A stretch of DNA of 64,000 bases, taken from NCBI GenBank assembly GCA_023257625.1, contig JALRBW010000044.1:1-64000 (forward strand). The letters run 5' to 3'. Position numbers and translations under genes: made by a program. How positions within the stretch are numbered: position 1 is the first letter of the stretch; every line of letters starts with the position of its first letter. Positions 24,971 through 35,875 of the stretch are shown in pieces. The notes beneath the pieces are model-generated. The model saw nothing but the letters and a program-made list of their open reading frames with translations. It was not told where the DNA came from and did no database searches. Source of the stretch: Flavobacteriaceae bacterium. GTDB lineage: Bacteria > Bacteroidota > Bacteroidia > Flavobacteriales > Flavobacteriaceae.

Positions 24971-26326
24971 TTACACAAATTTAGTTTTACCTGGAGTGGG
25001 AATTGGATAATATCCATTAGAATCTGGTAGAGTTGGCGGAATTGTATCCCAATTAACCTCTGCTGGCATAATCTGATAATCTGCATTTAATGCTTCTTCC
25101 AAGGTTATAGCCTTCCCTGAATATGTTGCCATACGGCCTAAAATAGCTGAAAGAGTACTCATAGCACCATTTTCAGTATCTGCAATAACTTCTCCATTTC
25201 GTATTGATGCAAATAATCGGTCGTGTTCTACTTGGTAAGGATTAGCATCATCATTACTTTTTCTCGGGTATTTATATTGCAATACACCTTTTACATCTGT
25301 AATTTCTCCCTTTCCTAAAGTTACACTTCCTTGTGTTCCTTGAAATACTTCATCTACACGACTCATAGTTCCAGGGATATGACGACATTGACTTGCTATA
25401 ACAGCACCACTTGGATAAGTAAATTCAACAAAGTGATGATCAAAAATCTCACCGTGATCAATACCATTTCTAACCTGACGTCCACCCATACCTTGAGCAG
25501 ATAATGGATACTCACCGATAAACCAATTGGCAACATCAATATTGTGAATGTGTTGTTCTAGAATGTGGTCTCCACAAAGCCAATTAAAATAATACCAATT
25601 GCGCATCTGATATTCTAATTCTGTTTGTTCTGGTTGTCTTTTATTTACCCATACGCCAGCATCATTCCAATATACTTGACCGCTTCTGATAGTTCCAATA
25701 GCACCCCCATCAATGCGTTGTTTTAAATCAATATATTTAGATTGGTAATGGCGTTGTAAACCTACAACTACATTTAGCTTTTTAGCTTTAGCAACTTTTG
25801 CCATTTCCAATACTTTTCTTACCCCTACAGAATCAGTAGCAACAGGTTTTTCCATAAAAACATGTTTATCATGTTGAATTGCATATTCAAAATGGTAAGG
25901 TCGGAAACCTGGAGGTGTTGTTAAGATAACAACGTCTGCCAAATCAATTGCTTTTTTATAGGCATCAAATCCTACAAAGCGATTTTTTTCTTTAACATCA
26001 ATTTTTTTCTCTCCCTCGAAATGTTCTTGAATTCCTTTCAAGCTTCTTTCAATTCGATCAGCAAATGCATCCGCCATAGCTACTAGCTCCACATTTTCAT
26101 CAGCAATAAGGGCTTGAACAGCTGCCCCTGATCCTCTTCCTCCGCATCCTACTAAAGCTAATTTTAGTTTTTGATCACCATGGACATGGGCCATACTTTC
26201 CACTGAAGGAATTGTAAATAATGCTCCTGTTGCAAGAGCCGTTCTTTGAACAAAGTCTCGTCGACTTTGTTTGTTTTTGGGTGTGTTTTTTTCTTCCTTT
26301 TGATTTGATTTATTCGTTTGATTCAT
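24971..26326 (-). CDS. Gfo/Idh/MocA family oxidoreductase, Tat-exported
   Basis: A 451-residue NAD(P)-dependent oxidoreductase with an obvious twin-arginine signal: a basic N-terminus, SRRDFVQRTALATG near residue 24 and a short hydrophobic stretch. The Rossmann domain follows (LALVGCGGRGSG), with VFMEKPVATDS, the EKP motif carrying the conserved Lys, and DHILEQHIHNIDVANWF, whose His is the usual catalytic base. The C-terminal domain (about 200-430) is the substrate-binding beta sheet. Such secreted members act on sugars with a tightly bound cofactor. The ATG at 26326 is used; the frame is open to 26368 but the extra residues overlap the preceding gene's coding end. It overlaps that gene by 17 bases. 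Confidence 0.9.
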   Translation of the reverse strand: MNQTNKSNQKEEKNTPKNKQSRRDFVQRTALATGALFTIPSVESMAHVHGDQKLKLALVGCGGRGSGAAVQALIADENVELVAMADAFADRIERSLKGIQEHFEGEKKIDVKEKNRFVGFDAYKKAIDLADVVILTTPPGFRPYHFEYAIQHDKHVFMEKPVATDSVGVRKVLEMAKVAKAKKLNVVVGLQRHYQSKYIDLKQRIDGGAIGTIRSGQVYWNDAGVWVNKRQPEQTELEYQMRNWYYFNWLCGDHILEQHIHNIDVANWFIGEYPLSAQGMGGRQVRNGIDHGEIFDHHFVEFTYPSGAVIASQCRHIPGTMSRVDEVFQGTQGSVTLGKGEITDVKGVLQYKYPRKSNDDANPYQVEHDRLFASIRNGEVIADTENGAMSTLSAILGRMATYSGKAITLEEALNADYQIMPAEVNWDTIPPTLPDSNGYYPIPTPGKTKFV

Positions 26327-27308
26327 AATTCCAATAATTTTTTTGTTCGTCTGGACTAGGTGTTTCAAGGGGACGAACTACCCTAAATCCAACAAAAGGA
26401 GCATCGGTATGCCACCATTTGCTTTTAGGTATTTGTGGGTCACGTTTTTTCCAATTTTTAGACGATGGTCTACGTGCAGCCGATCTTAACCGTCCAGGAG
26501 GATCCATCCAAGAACCTCCACGTACCGTCTTAGGATATTCTTTAGTAACTTTTTCAAGTGGATTCTTTACCCCTTTAGAACGAGAGAGATAAGCTGAGGG
26601 AATATATTGATCTAATGTCCATTCAGCCACGTTACCATGCATATCAAACAAACCCCATGGATTGGGCTGCTTAGTACCTACTTTTTGATATTTTTCACCA
26701 CTATTATTTTCATACCATGCATACTCAGAAAGTAAACTTGATTCATCGCCAAAAGAATAGGCTGTTGAAGTTCCTGCCCTACATGCATATTCCCATTCTG
26801 CTTCTGTGGGAAGGCGATAAAAATGACCTGTCATCGCTGAAAGCCATTCACAAAATTTTACTGCAGCATATTGGGTCATGCATATTGCGGGATATCCATC
26901 AGTTCCCATTCCAAAACTCATTTCAACATAAGGAGTTGTGGCCCCCGAAACTGCATCTATATCTAGGTTTACCTCATTAGTGTTTTTTTTATCTACTTGA
27001 TTACCATCTAGTTCACGTGTTACAAATAAATTGTATAAATCCCAAGTAATTTCATATTGACCCATCCAGAAAGGAGAAATTTCTACCTCGTGTTGTGGCC
27101 CTTCATCACCAAAATGTCCGGCCTCTGTTTTAGGACTACCCATAATGTAGGATCCTCCAGATATAAAAACCATAGGAAGTGTTGACTCTATACCCTTAAT
27201 TTTTTCTGTATAATTAGTCTGCCCAAATCCCATATTAAATTGTAAAAAAGTTAAAAGAAAGAATAAAATAATTTGGGAGGATAAAGTAATTCCAATCCGA
27301 TTTTTCAT
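26310..27308 (-). CDS. SUMF1/formylglycine-generating-enzyme-like exported protein
   Basis: A 332-residue protein with a signal peptide (ending near MGFGQ) and a SUMF1/FGE-sulfatase domain: VFISGGSYIMGS, the EVEISPFWMGQYEITWDLYNLF strand pair, YRLPTEAEWEYACRAGT, LFDMHGNVAEWTLDQY, VRGGSWMDPPGRLRSAARR and GFRVVRP. True formylglycine-generating enzymes have a pair of Cys in the stretch after GGS; here that stretch has none, so it is unlikely to make formylglycine. GldJ and GldK of gliding bacteria belong to the same superfamily, but nothing specific links this one to gliding. It is first of a three-gene set with the Gfo/Idh and TIM-barrel genes. Confidence 0.88.
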   Translation of the reverse strand: MKNRIGITLSSQIILFFLLTFLQFNMGFGQTNYTEKIKGIESTLPMVFISGGSYIMGSPKTEAGHFGDEGPQHEVEISPFWMGQYEITWDLYNLFVTRELDGNQVDKKNTNEVNLDIDAVSGATTPYVEMSFGMGTDGYPAICMTQYAAVKFCEWLSAMTGHFYRLPTEAEWEYACRAGTSTAYSFGDESSLLSEYAWYENNSGEKYQKVGTKQPNPWGLFDMHGNVAEWTLDQYIPSAYLSRSKGVKNPLEKVTKEYPKTVRGGSWMDPPGRLRSAARRPSSKNWKKRDPQIPKSKWWHTDAPFVGFRVVRPLETPSPDEQKNYWNYESNE

Positions 27309-27323
27309 TTCAAAAAATGTCAT

Positions 27324-27758
27324 TCTTTACTAATTTATGATTTTTAATTTTATAGTGTTGTTTAACACATTTTTTGGATTAATAAAAACATTTTTATCAT
27401 GAGGTAGGTATTAAAAATCACAAAAAAATCTAATCAAAAAATAACTTAAGTCTCAAAACAAACATTTTTTTTGAATGAGGAAAAGTACAAATTTCAATGC
27501 CTAAAGTTAGTTTAATGATAAACGATTAACACTTTTAATTTGCTATTGTTGATGGTAATATTAAAGCCTTTCATTCAGAATTTACTCAAATTAACTATAC
27601 CAATATATATAGCAAAAAGAATGAAACTCCAAGTATAATTAAGCAATAAAAAACCGATTAAAAAAAATAATCTTCCTTTATCTAGGTCATTAAATCAATT
27701 GATTGATCAAATATAGAACAGCTTTACGATTAAGAATTCTTTTTGAACGCTAACACCT
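27324..27758. other. 435-bp AT-rich intergenic region
   Basis: The largest gene-free stretch in the window, upstream of the SUMF1-domain gene and downstream of mnmA (both minus). I see no plausible coding frame or tRNA. It contains two overlapping perfect palindromes, AATCAATTGATT (27693-27704) and TTGATCAA (27703-27710), and a minus-strand TATATTTG (27715-27708) that could be a -7 element for a leftward transcript, about 400 bp before the first gene. It probably holds the control region of the exported-protein cluster, and could hold a small RNA. Confidence 0.4.
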
Positions 27759-28943
27759 TTAAGCTATGACTCCAGAACCAATAAGTTCATCGCCCAAATA
27801 CCAAGCAACAAATTGTCCAGCTGTAATTGCAGATTGTGGAGAAGTAAATTGTATATAAAGTGCTTTATCTTTTTGAACTAATGTCGCTTTTTGAAAGGGT
27901 TGGCGGTATCGAATACGAGCACTAACGGGCATTGATTTCTCTTTTAATAACTTCAAATCTTCACGTACCCAATGCACATCTTCATTTTTTACTTTAAGGG
28001 CGTTACGATATAATCCAGGATGAGTTTTTCCTTTTCCCACATAAACAATATTAGACTTTACATCGGTAGCGATTACAAATAGGGGCTCTTCCTTTCCACC
28101 TACTCTTAAACCTTTGCGTTGTCCAATTGTAAAAAAATGTGCTCCATCATGTGTACCTACTTGAACTCCATTATCTGCAATATATTGATTTTTATAGGAC
28201 TGAACTTCTAGAGAATCATTTTTAGTGGGTAATGTGGCGTATAAAGGGGAATCAGCGTGAATTTCAATAATGGCTCCCTTTTTGGGCTTGAGTTGCTGTT
28301 GTAAAAAATCAGGAAGTCTTACCTTTCCAATAAAACAAAGCCCTTGAGAATCTTTTTTTTCAGCGGTAACTAAACCTTGTTGCTTTGCAATTTCACGTAC
28401 TTCTGCTTTTTTCAAATGACCTATAGGAAAAATTACCTTTGACAATTGCGCTTGGGTAAGCTGACATAAAAAATAAGATTGGTCTTTATTTACATCTGCT
28501 CCAGCCAGCAATTGAAAATAAGTCGTTTCCTCTGCAGTTTGGATTGAAGACTTTTGACAATAATGACCCGTAGCAACAAACTCAGCCCCCAATGATAATG
28601 CAATTGATAAAAACACATCAAATTTTATTTCACGATTACACAATACATCCGGATTGGGTGTACGTCCTTTAGCATATTCGTCAAACATATAGTCTACAAT
28701 ACGCTCTTTATACTCTTTACTTAAGTCAACCGTTTGAAAAGGAATTCCTAATTTTTCAGCAACAAGCATTGCATCATTACTATCTTCTAACCATGGGCAT
28801 TCATTTGAAATTGTAACACTCTCATCGTGCCAATTTTTCATAAATAGGCCAATCACTTCATACCCTTGTTCCTTTAAGAGATAAGCGGCAACACTGGAGT
28901 CTACTCCACCAGACAATCCAACAATAACACGCTTCTTTTTCAC
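27759..28943 (-). CDS. mnmA: tRNA-specific 2-thiouridylase MnmA
   Basis: MnmA thiolates U34 of Lys, Glu and Gln tRNAs. The 394-residue product has the N-terminal PP-loop [12 protein letters not shown] near residue 9, the catalytic nucleophile Cys in [12 protein letters not shown] near 102, the second catalytic Cys in SQGLCFIG near 205, and FTIGQRKGL before the C-terminal barrel domains. The insert [22 protein letters not shown] is the usual bacteroidotal version. It lies 30 bp downstream of yidC and may be cotranscribed with pyrG and yidC. Confidence 0.96.
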   Translation of the reverse strand: MKKKRVIVGLSGGVDSSVAAYLLKEQGYEVIGLFMKNWHDESVTISNECPWLEDSNDAMLVAEKLGIPFQTVDLSKEYKERIVDYMFDEYAKGRTPNPDVLCNREIKFDVFLSIALSLGAEFVATGHYCQKSSIQTAEETTYFQLLAGADVNKDQSYFLCQLTQAQLSKVIFPIGHLKKAEVREIAKQQGLVTAEKKDSQGLCFIGKVRLPDFLQQQLKPKKGAIIEIHADSPLYATLPTKNDSLEVQSYKNQYIADNGVQVGTHDGAHFFTIGQRKGLRVGGKEEPLFVIATDVKSNIVYVGKGKTHPGLYRNALKVKNEDVHWVREDLKLLKEKSMPVSARIRYRQPFQKATLVQKDKALYIQFTSPQSAITAGQFVAWYLGDELIGSGVIA

Positions 28944-28973
28944 TGGGTAAAGATAAGCAATCCTCTTAAAGGT

Positions 28974-30803
28974 TTATCGCTTGCGATTACCTGCTTTTCT
29001 TTGTTTATCAGCCTCTTCCATCGCTTTTTGAAGACGTGCAGAAAACCCTCCTGTTTTTTTAGGTTTTAATTTATTTGCCTCAATTTTTGCATGAATCTTT
29101 TCGTCGTCAATTATAAAGTTTTTAATTATCAACATAAGAAAAATGGTCAATAAATTAGATACAAAATAATATAAACTCAATCCACTTGCATAATTATTGA
29201 AAAAGAACAGCATCATAACCGGCATTAAGTAGATAATTATTTTCATATTGGGCATTCCTGGTTGTTGTGGCATGGGTTGTTGCCCTGTAGTCATTTTAGT
29301 ATAAAAGAAAATAGCAACAGAAGCTAAAATAGGGAACAAACTAACGTGATCTCCGTAAAACGGAATGGTAAAACCCAAATCTAAAACTGAATCGTAAGAA
29401 GATAAATCATCTGCCCAAAGGAACGCTTTGTCTCGTAAAACAAATGCCACAGGAAAAAATGAGAAAAGGGCATAAAATACAGGCAATTGAATTAAGGCAG
29501 GGATGCAACCTGACATTGGATTAACACCTGCTTTAGAATACAAACTCATAGTTTCTTGTTGACGTCGTACTGCATCATCTTTGTGTTGATTATTTATAAT
29601 CTCTATATCTGGACGTAAAACTTTCATTTTAATTTGAGAAACATACGCTTTGTAGGTAACCGGAGACATTGCAATTCTAACAATGAAGGTCATAACGATA
29701 ATCGCGATCCCATAGGAAAAATAAGAAGATAAAAAAGCAAACAAAGGCAAAAAGATAACCCGGTTTATCCAACCAAAAATACCCCATCCTAAGGAAATTG
29801 AATTTTCTAAATCACCATCGAGAGCCTTTAATGTTTTATAGTCTGTAGGGCCATAATAAAACTGAAATGAATCGCTTAAATTATCTCCTAAGCGATTTAC
29901 CTCAAAAGAAGTAGAAAATGATTTTGTAAACCGTTCCTCAAGTGCCATATCCCCTGAAAGATCTTTTGATTTTAAGCTTACCCCTTTTCGAACTGAATTG
30001 GGAATGAGAATGGCGCTAAAAAAGTGTTGTCGAAAGGAAATCCATCGTAAGTTATCTCGTGTTTCCTGATCTTCACCACTCAGGGATAGATAGTCCACTC
30101 GATCACCATCGTATCCAAAGGTTAATTCTGTATAACGATTTTCGTAATCTATACTTCTTGAATTTCTAAAAACATCTGTACTCCAATGTAGAGTTGCAGG
30201 AAGAGCTGTGTTCAAAATTCCTTCAAAACCCTGAGTTTCAAATCGCATAGAAAAAAGAAATCCATCTTTGGGGATTTCATAAATAAAAGCAATGTATTGA
30301 TTGGTGCTTAATGATGACTTCATTGTAACTCGATATGCCTCACCACGATCTTCCCATTGTGGGGTAAAATTCATTTCACGAGTATTTAAGATTCTTCCAT
30401 CACGGGTTGAAAATTCAACAAAAAGGGTAGTATTATTTTCATCAATCATGTGTAATGGAATATCCTCATAATTTTCATACTCCTTTAGTTGTAACATTTT
30501 TAATTGCCCCCCTTTTGGCTGGAAAATCATCTTAAATTCTTCTGTTTCAAGTACTGATTCTTCAGATTCAGAGGGTGTAAATAATGCACCAAAATCTCCA
30601 TAAGCAATGGCACGTTGTTGTTGCTGTAAAGAATCTATTTTGCTTTGTGGAATATTCATAGTAGGTGAAGACGAGGGTTGTTCTGTTGAATTAACAGAGG
30701 TAATATTTTCTGTGGGTGTATTACGATACAACATCCAAGTCAAAATCAAAGCAATCAGAATAAAACCGATAAACTGATAAGGATCAAATTTTTTTTCTTC
30801 CAT
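28974..30803 (-). CDS. yidC: membrane protein insertase YidC
   Basis: YidC inserts and folds inner-membrane proteins with or without SecYEG. The 609-residue product has an N-terminal helix (FIGFILIALILTWMLY), a Ser/Thr/Gln-rich linker, a periplasmic beta-sandwich domain (about 80-350), and the conserved 60KD_IMP domain with five helices, including RIAMSPVTYKAYVSQIKMK, which carries the substrate-groove Arg, and the GCIPALIQLPVFYALF helix. The C-terminal tail is strongly basic (ending AGNRKR), as expected for ribosome contact. It starts four bases after pyrG ends. Confidence 0.97.
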   Translation of the reverse strand: MEEKKFDPYQFIGFILIALILTWMLYRNTPTENITSVNSTEQPSSSPTMNIPQSKIDSLQQQQRAIAYGDFGALFTPSESEESVLETEEFKMIFQPKGGQLKMLQLKEYENYEDIPLHMIDENNTTLFVEFSTRDGRILNTREMNFTPQWEDRGEAYRVTMKSSLSTNQYIAFIYEIPKDGFLFSMRFETQGFEGILNTALPATLHWSTDVFRNSRSIDYENRYTELTFGYDGDRVDYLSLSGEDQETRDNLRWISFRQHFFSAILIPNSVRKGVSLKSKDLSGDMALEERFTKSFSTSFEVNRLGDNLSDSFQFYYGPTDYKTLKALDGDLENSISLGWGIFGWINRVIFLPLFAFLSSYFSYGIAIIVMTFIVRIAMSPVTYKAYVSQIKMKVLRPDIEIINNQHKDDAVRRQQETMSLYSKAGVNPMSGCIPALIQLPVFYALFSFFPVAFVLRDKAFLWADDLSSYDSVLDLGFTIPFYGDHVSLFPILASVAIFFYTKMTTGQQPMPQQPGMPNMKIIIYLMPVMMLFFFNNYASGLSLYYFVSNLLTIFLMLIIKNFIIDDEKIHAKIEANKLKPKKTGGFSARLQKAMEEADKQRKAGNRKR

Positions 30804-30807
30804 AGTA

Positions 30808-32478
<1,671 letters not shown>

Positions 32479-32505
32479 TCACAAGGAACTAGGATTGTCT
32501 TTTTA

Positions 32506-34263
32506 CTATTCTTTTATCTCGATGATCTCATATCCATCATGTGTCAAAAGATATAGAGCTACATTTTCATAAGCTTCATTTTGACTTGTTTTATACGAAA
32601 ACCGATTAGATATATATTCCGTTTCACCCAGCATTAATGCACTTTCAAGATCTCCCCCTACCACTAGTCTCAACATCATATCAAGAGTTAAATCATAACC
32701 TCGAACTGCTTCTTTATTTGGAGGTGCACCAAACTTTGTTGTGTACATGTTTATAAATTCTAAATCTGAAGTGTTATCTAAAAATTTAAAACCTACTGGA
32801 TAAGTAAATTTAATACCTCCTAAAACTTTACGAGAAATATTATCATTGTCATAAGCATTACTTCGAAAAGTAGTGAATACTTGAACACTTCGCTTAGACG
32901 TATTTTGTGCATTAAATTGGGATAATGCACTTACGATTAATGGAAATGATTGGGTTTCTAAAATTATTTTATTTGGTAAAGAATCAACTAATAGAGAATC
33001 TACTAATTCAGGTAGTATGAAGTCCTCCTTTTCTGGACGCAAGGTAATGGCCCATGGAAATTTTTGACGCAAATCTTGTTCAACTTGTCTATTGAGTGAA
33101 TCAGCAACAATTACAACATTTTGGGAGGGTACTAATTGAGTTTCTAAATAAGAAAACATTTTACTTCGAAAATCTTCTTTTTGAGTAACAGACTGAAGTA
33201 CATTTTTTCTATAGAGTACTGGGTTAGATGATAAGGGAGAAATTTTTGGAATATCACTTAGTTCAATTCGATTTGAAATTTGATTGAAATTTGAAGGTAT
33301 CAAGGGTCCAATTATAAAATCACACCTTTCTAATTCATGGGTCTGAAGAATTGATTCAATTGTAGCGCTTTTATTTTCAGTGTCAAAAGTGGCTAGTTCC
33401 ACTTGAACACCCTTTTTAGAAAGGGTTTCTGAAGCAACAAGGACACCTGAATAAAAATCTAAAGAAAGTGTGTGCAAATTTCTTCCTTCAAGCAATTGTT
33501 TTGTCTCTTCAATAGAATCAAACTCTATCTCATTAACCTTAAAGGGAAGTAGAACGCCTACTTTAATTTTTGATTTTAAAAAGGAAGAATCAAGTAAATT
33601 AATTCGCTCAACCAAAAGATCATTTTCAATTTTCAAACGTCCTGATTTATCGCCAGGAATTTTTAAAATCATTCCAGCTAACAAACCTTTTTCTTTCAAT
33701 TCAGGATTTAGAGAGTCTAAAATATTTTTTTTAATTCCTAGTTTTTTTTCAATTCTGAAATACCCTTCTTTGGGCAGTACTTTGTAATAATTAAAAAGAG
33801 TATCTTTTTCTGGAACTAGACGTAATTTTTCAATATGAGGTATTCGCAATTGCTGTCCTATTTGTAAACCTGCTAAAATTTCAGGGTTTAATACTTCTAA
33901 TTGATCAATGGTAATTCCATATTGATAAGCTATGCGCCATTTAGTTTCTTTGGGTTGAACTTCGTGAATTTGATATTCGAAGGATTCCTTAGAGAGTTGT
34001 AAAGATGGCTTTTCTAATACTTCGGGTTCAATCTTAGTGTAAATAGGAATTCTCAAATTCATTCGACGAATAACACCTAGCTTTTCGACTGAAGGATTAT
34101 ATTCATAAAGTTGTTCACTAGTGATACTATAAATGCTAAGTATATCAGCCTCAGATTCTCCTTTTTTTACTTTATGAAAAATAAACCTCTCTGGAGTTTG
34201 AGCCATGCTTAGGGCCAATCCCAAGAATAAAAATGAGCAGAAATAAAATAAATATTTATTCAT
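32506..34263 (-). CDS. LysM-domain protein fused to a periplasmic-binding-protein-like domain
   Basis: A 585-residue exported protein. After a signal peptide ending near LSMAQ come two clear LysM peptidoglycan-binding units: HKVKKGESEADILSIYSITSEQL and HEVQPKETKWRIAYQYGITIDQL; a third, more divergent unit is near residue 160. From about residue 235 the sequence changes to a type 1 periplasmic-binding (branched-chain amino acid receptor-like) fold: IKVGVLLPF, a DFYSGVLVA helix, CDFIIGPLIPSNF and GYDLTLDMMLRLV near the end. The combination suggests a cell-wall-anchored ligand sensor. Related proteins are common in this phylum but I know of no assigned function. It starts 18 bp after guaA. Confidence 0.87.
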   Translation of the reverse strand: MNKYLFYFCSFLFLGLALSMAQTPERFIFHKVKKGESEADILSIYSITSEQLYEYNPSVEKLGVIRRMNLRIPIYTKIEPEVLEKPSLQLSKESFEYQIHEVQPKETKWRIAYQYGITIDQLEVLNPEILAGLQIGQQLRIPHIEKLRLVPEKDTLFNYYKVLPKEGYFRIEKKLGIKKNILDSLNPELKEKGLLAGMILKIPGDKSGRLKIENDLLVERINLLDSSFLKSKIKVGVLLPFKVNEIEFDSIEETKQLLEGRNLHTLSLDFYSGVLVASETLSKKGVQVELATFDTENKSATIESILQTHELERCDFIIGPLIPSNFNQISNRIELSDIPKISPLSSNPVLYRKNVLQSVTQKEDFRSKMFSYLETQLVPSQNVVIVADSLNRQVEQDLRQKFPWAITLRPEKEDFILPELVDSLLVDSLPNKIILETQSFPLIVSALSQFNAQNTSKRSVQVFTTFRSNAYDNDNISRKVLGGIKFTYPVGFKFLDNTSDLEFINMYTTKFGAPPNKEAVRGYDLTLDMMLRLVVGGDLESALMLGETEYISNRFSYKTSQNEAYENVALYLLTHDGYEIIEIKE

Positions 34264-34281
34264 AATGCGTTCAATAAAAAA

Positions 34282-35811
34282 CTATTCCCATTCTATTGTA
34301 GCAGGAGGTTTTGAACTAATATCATAAACGACTCTGTTAATTCCTTTTACATTATTTATAATAGTATTGGATATCTTTTGCAAAAAGGCATACGGAAGAT
34401 CAACCCAATCTGCAGTCATACCATCAGTTGAATGAACCGCCCTAAGTGCTACACAATTTTCATAAGTTCTCTCATCGCCCATTACCCCTACACTATTTAT
34501 TGGTAAAAAGATTGCCCCTGCTTGCCAAATTTGATCGTAGAGTCCCCATTCCTTTAATCCGGAAATAAACAAAGCATCAACTTCTTGAAGCATTTGTACT
34601 TTTTCACGTGAAATTTCACCTAATATCCTAATGGCTAATCCAGGTCCAGGAAAGGGATGTCTTCCTAATAATGTAGGGTCCATACCTAAACTTTTGCCTA
34701 CACGACGAACTTCATCTTTAAAAAGCATTCGTAAAGGTTCTATTAAATCTAATTTCATAAAATCAGGTAATCCTCCAACATTATGATGTGATTTTATTGT
34801 GGCTGAAGGTCCTTTTACAGAAACAGACTCTATTACATCAGGATATATAGTACCTTGACCAAGCCAGCGAGCCCCTTCAACCTTATGAGCTTCATCGTCA
34901 AAAACTTCAATAAAAACTTTACCAATAATCTTTCGCTTTGTTTCTGGGTCAGAAATGCCCTCGAGTGCATCTAGAAATCTATCAGAAGCATCAACTCCTT
35001 TTACGTTAAGGCCCATTCCTTCATATTGTTGAAGTACCTGTTTAAACTCATTTTTACGTAATAACCCATTATTTACAAAAATGCAATTAAGTTGCGAGCC
35101 AATGGCCTTATGTAACAACATAGCAGCAACAGAAGAATCTACACCTCCAGATAACCCTAAAATCACTTTGTCTTGGCCTATTTTTTCTTTTAACTCTTTT
35201 AAGGTCATTTCTACAAAAGAGTCTGGGGTCCAATCTGGTTGTACACCAGCTATCTGAATTAGAAAATTTTCTAAAATTCTTATTCCATCCGTTGAATGAT
35301 AAACCTCAGGGTGAAATTGAATGGCATATGTGGTTTCATTTTCTAATTTAAATGCAGCATTTTCCACATCATGAGTACTGGCTAAGCGTTTAGCTCCTGT
35401 AGGTAATTCCAAAATGGTGTCGGCATGACTCATCCAAACTTGACTATCTTGAGCTACATTTGAAAAAAAAAGATCACTTGTATCTACCTTTTTAAGATGA
35501 GCTCTTCCATATTCTCTTTTATTTGAAGGACTTACATTTCCTCCATAAAAATGAGCTAAATATTGAGCACCGTAACAGACTCCTAAAAGAGGAATTTTTC
35601 CTTTTATTTCTGTTAGATTTGGATGGGGTGCCTCTTCGCTACGGACGGAAAAAGGAGATCCGGAAAGAATCACTGCTTTAAAAGAAGTCAAGTCTTCAGG
35701 AAGATTGTTATATGGATGGATTTCACAGTAAATAAAAAGCTCGCGTACACGGCGAGCAATTAGTTGAGTGTACTGTGAACCGAAGTCTAAAATGAGTACT
35801 TTCTCTTGCAT
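34282..35811 (-). CDS. guaA: GMP synthase (glutamine-hydrolysing)
   Basis: GuaA converts XMP to GMP using glutamine and ATP. The 509-residue product has an N-terminal class I amidotransferase domain (nucleophile Cys in [11 protein letters not shown] near residue 78; catalytic His and Glu in [10 protein letters not shown]), an ATP pyrophosphatase domain with P-loop [12 protein letters not shown] near 215, and the C-terminal dimerisation domain ending in the family's KPPATIEWE. The frame opens two codons further up at a TTG; the ATG at 35811 ([16 protein letters not shown]) matches the family. The LysM fusion gene follows closely. Confidence 0.97.
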   Translation of the reverse strand: MQEKVLILDFGSQYTQLIARRVRELFIYCEIHPYNNLPEDLTSFKAVILSGSPFSVRSEEAPHPNLTEIKGKIPLLGVCYGAQYLAHFYGGNVSPSNKREYGRAHLKKVDTSDLFFSNVAQDSQVWMSHADTILELPTGAKRLASTHDVENAAFKLENETTYAIQFHPEVYHSTDGIRILENFLIQIAGVQPDWTPDSFVEMTLKELKEKIGQDKVILGLSGGVDSSVAAMLLHKAIGSQLNCIFVNNGLLRKNEFKQVLQQYEGMGLNVKGVDASDRFLDALEGISDPETKRKIIGKVFIEVFDDEAHKVEGARWLGQGTIYPDVIESVSVKGPSATIKSHHNVGGLPDFMKLDLIEPLRMLFKDEVRRVGKSLGMDPTLLGRHPFPGPGLAIRILGEISREKVQMLQEVDALFISGLKEWGLYDQIWQAGAIFLPINSVGVMGDERTYENCVALRAVHSTDGMTADWVDLPYAFLQKISNTIINNVKGINRVVYDISSKPPATIEWE

Positions 35812-35875
35812 GGACAAAAATACGATTTAATCTGGGGTAGTAAAAATCATTCGAAAAATTAATCCACACTACCTG

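Noticed and set aside
25000-25086. Upstream extension of the TIM-barrel gene
   Set aside because: It would hide the twin-arginine-type signal and overlap the Gfo/Idh gene; the ATG at 24969 is better.
35815-35822. TATTTTTG (minus) next to the guaA start
   Set aside because: It sits only four bases before the ATG, so transcription would begin inside the gene; probably chance in AT-rich DNA.
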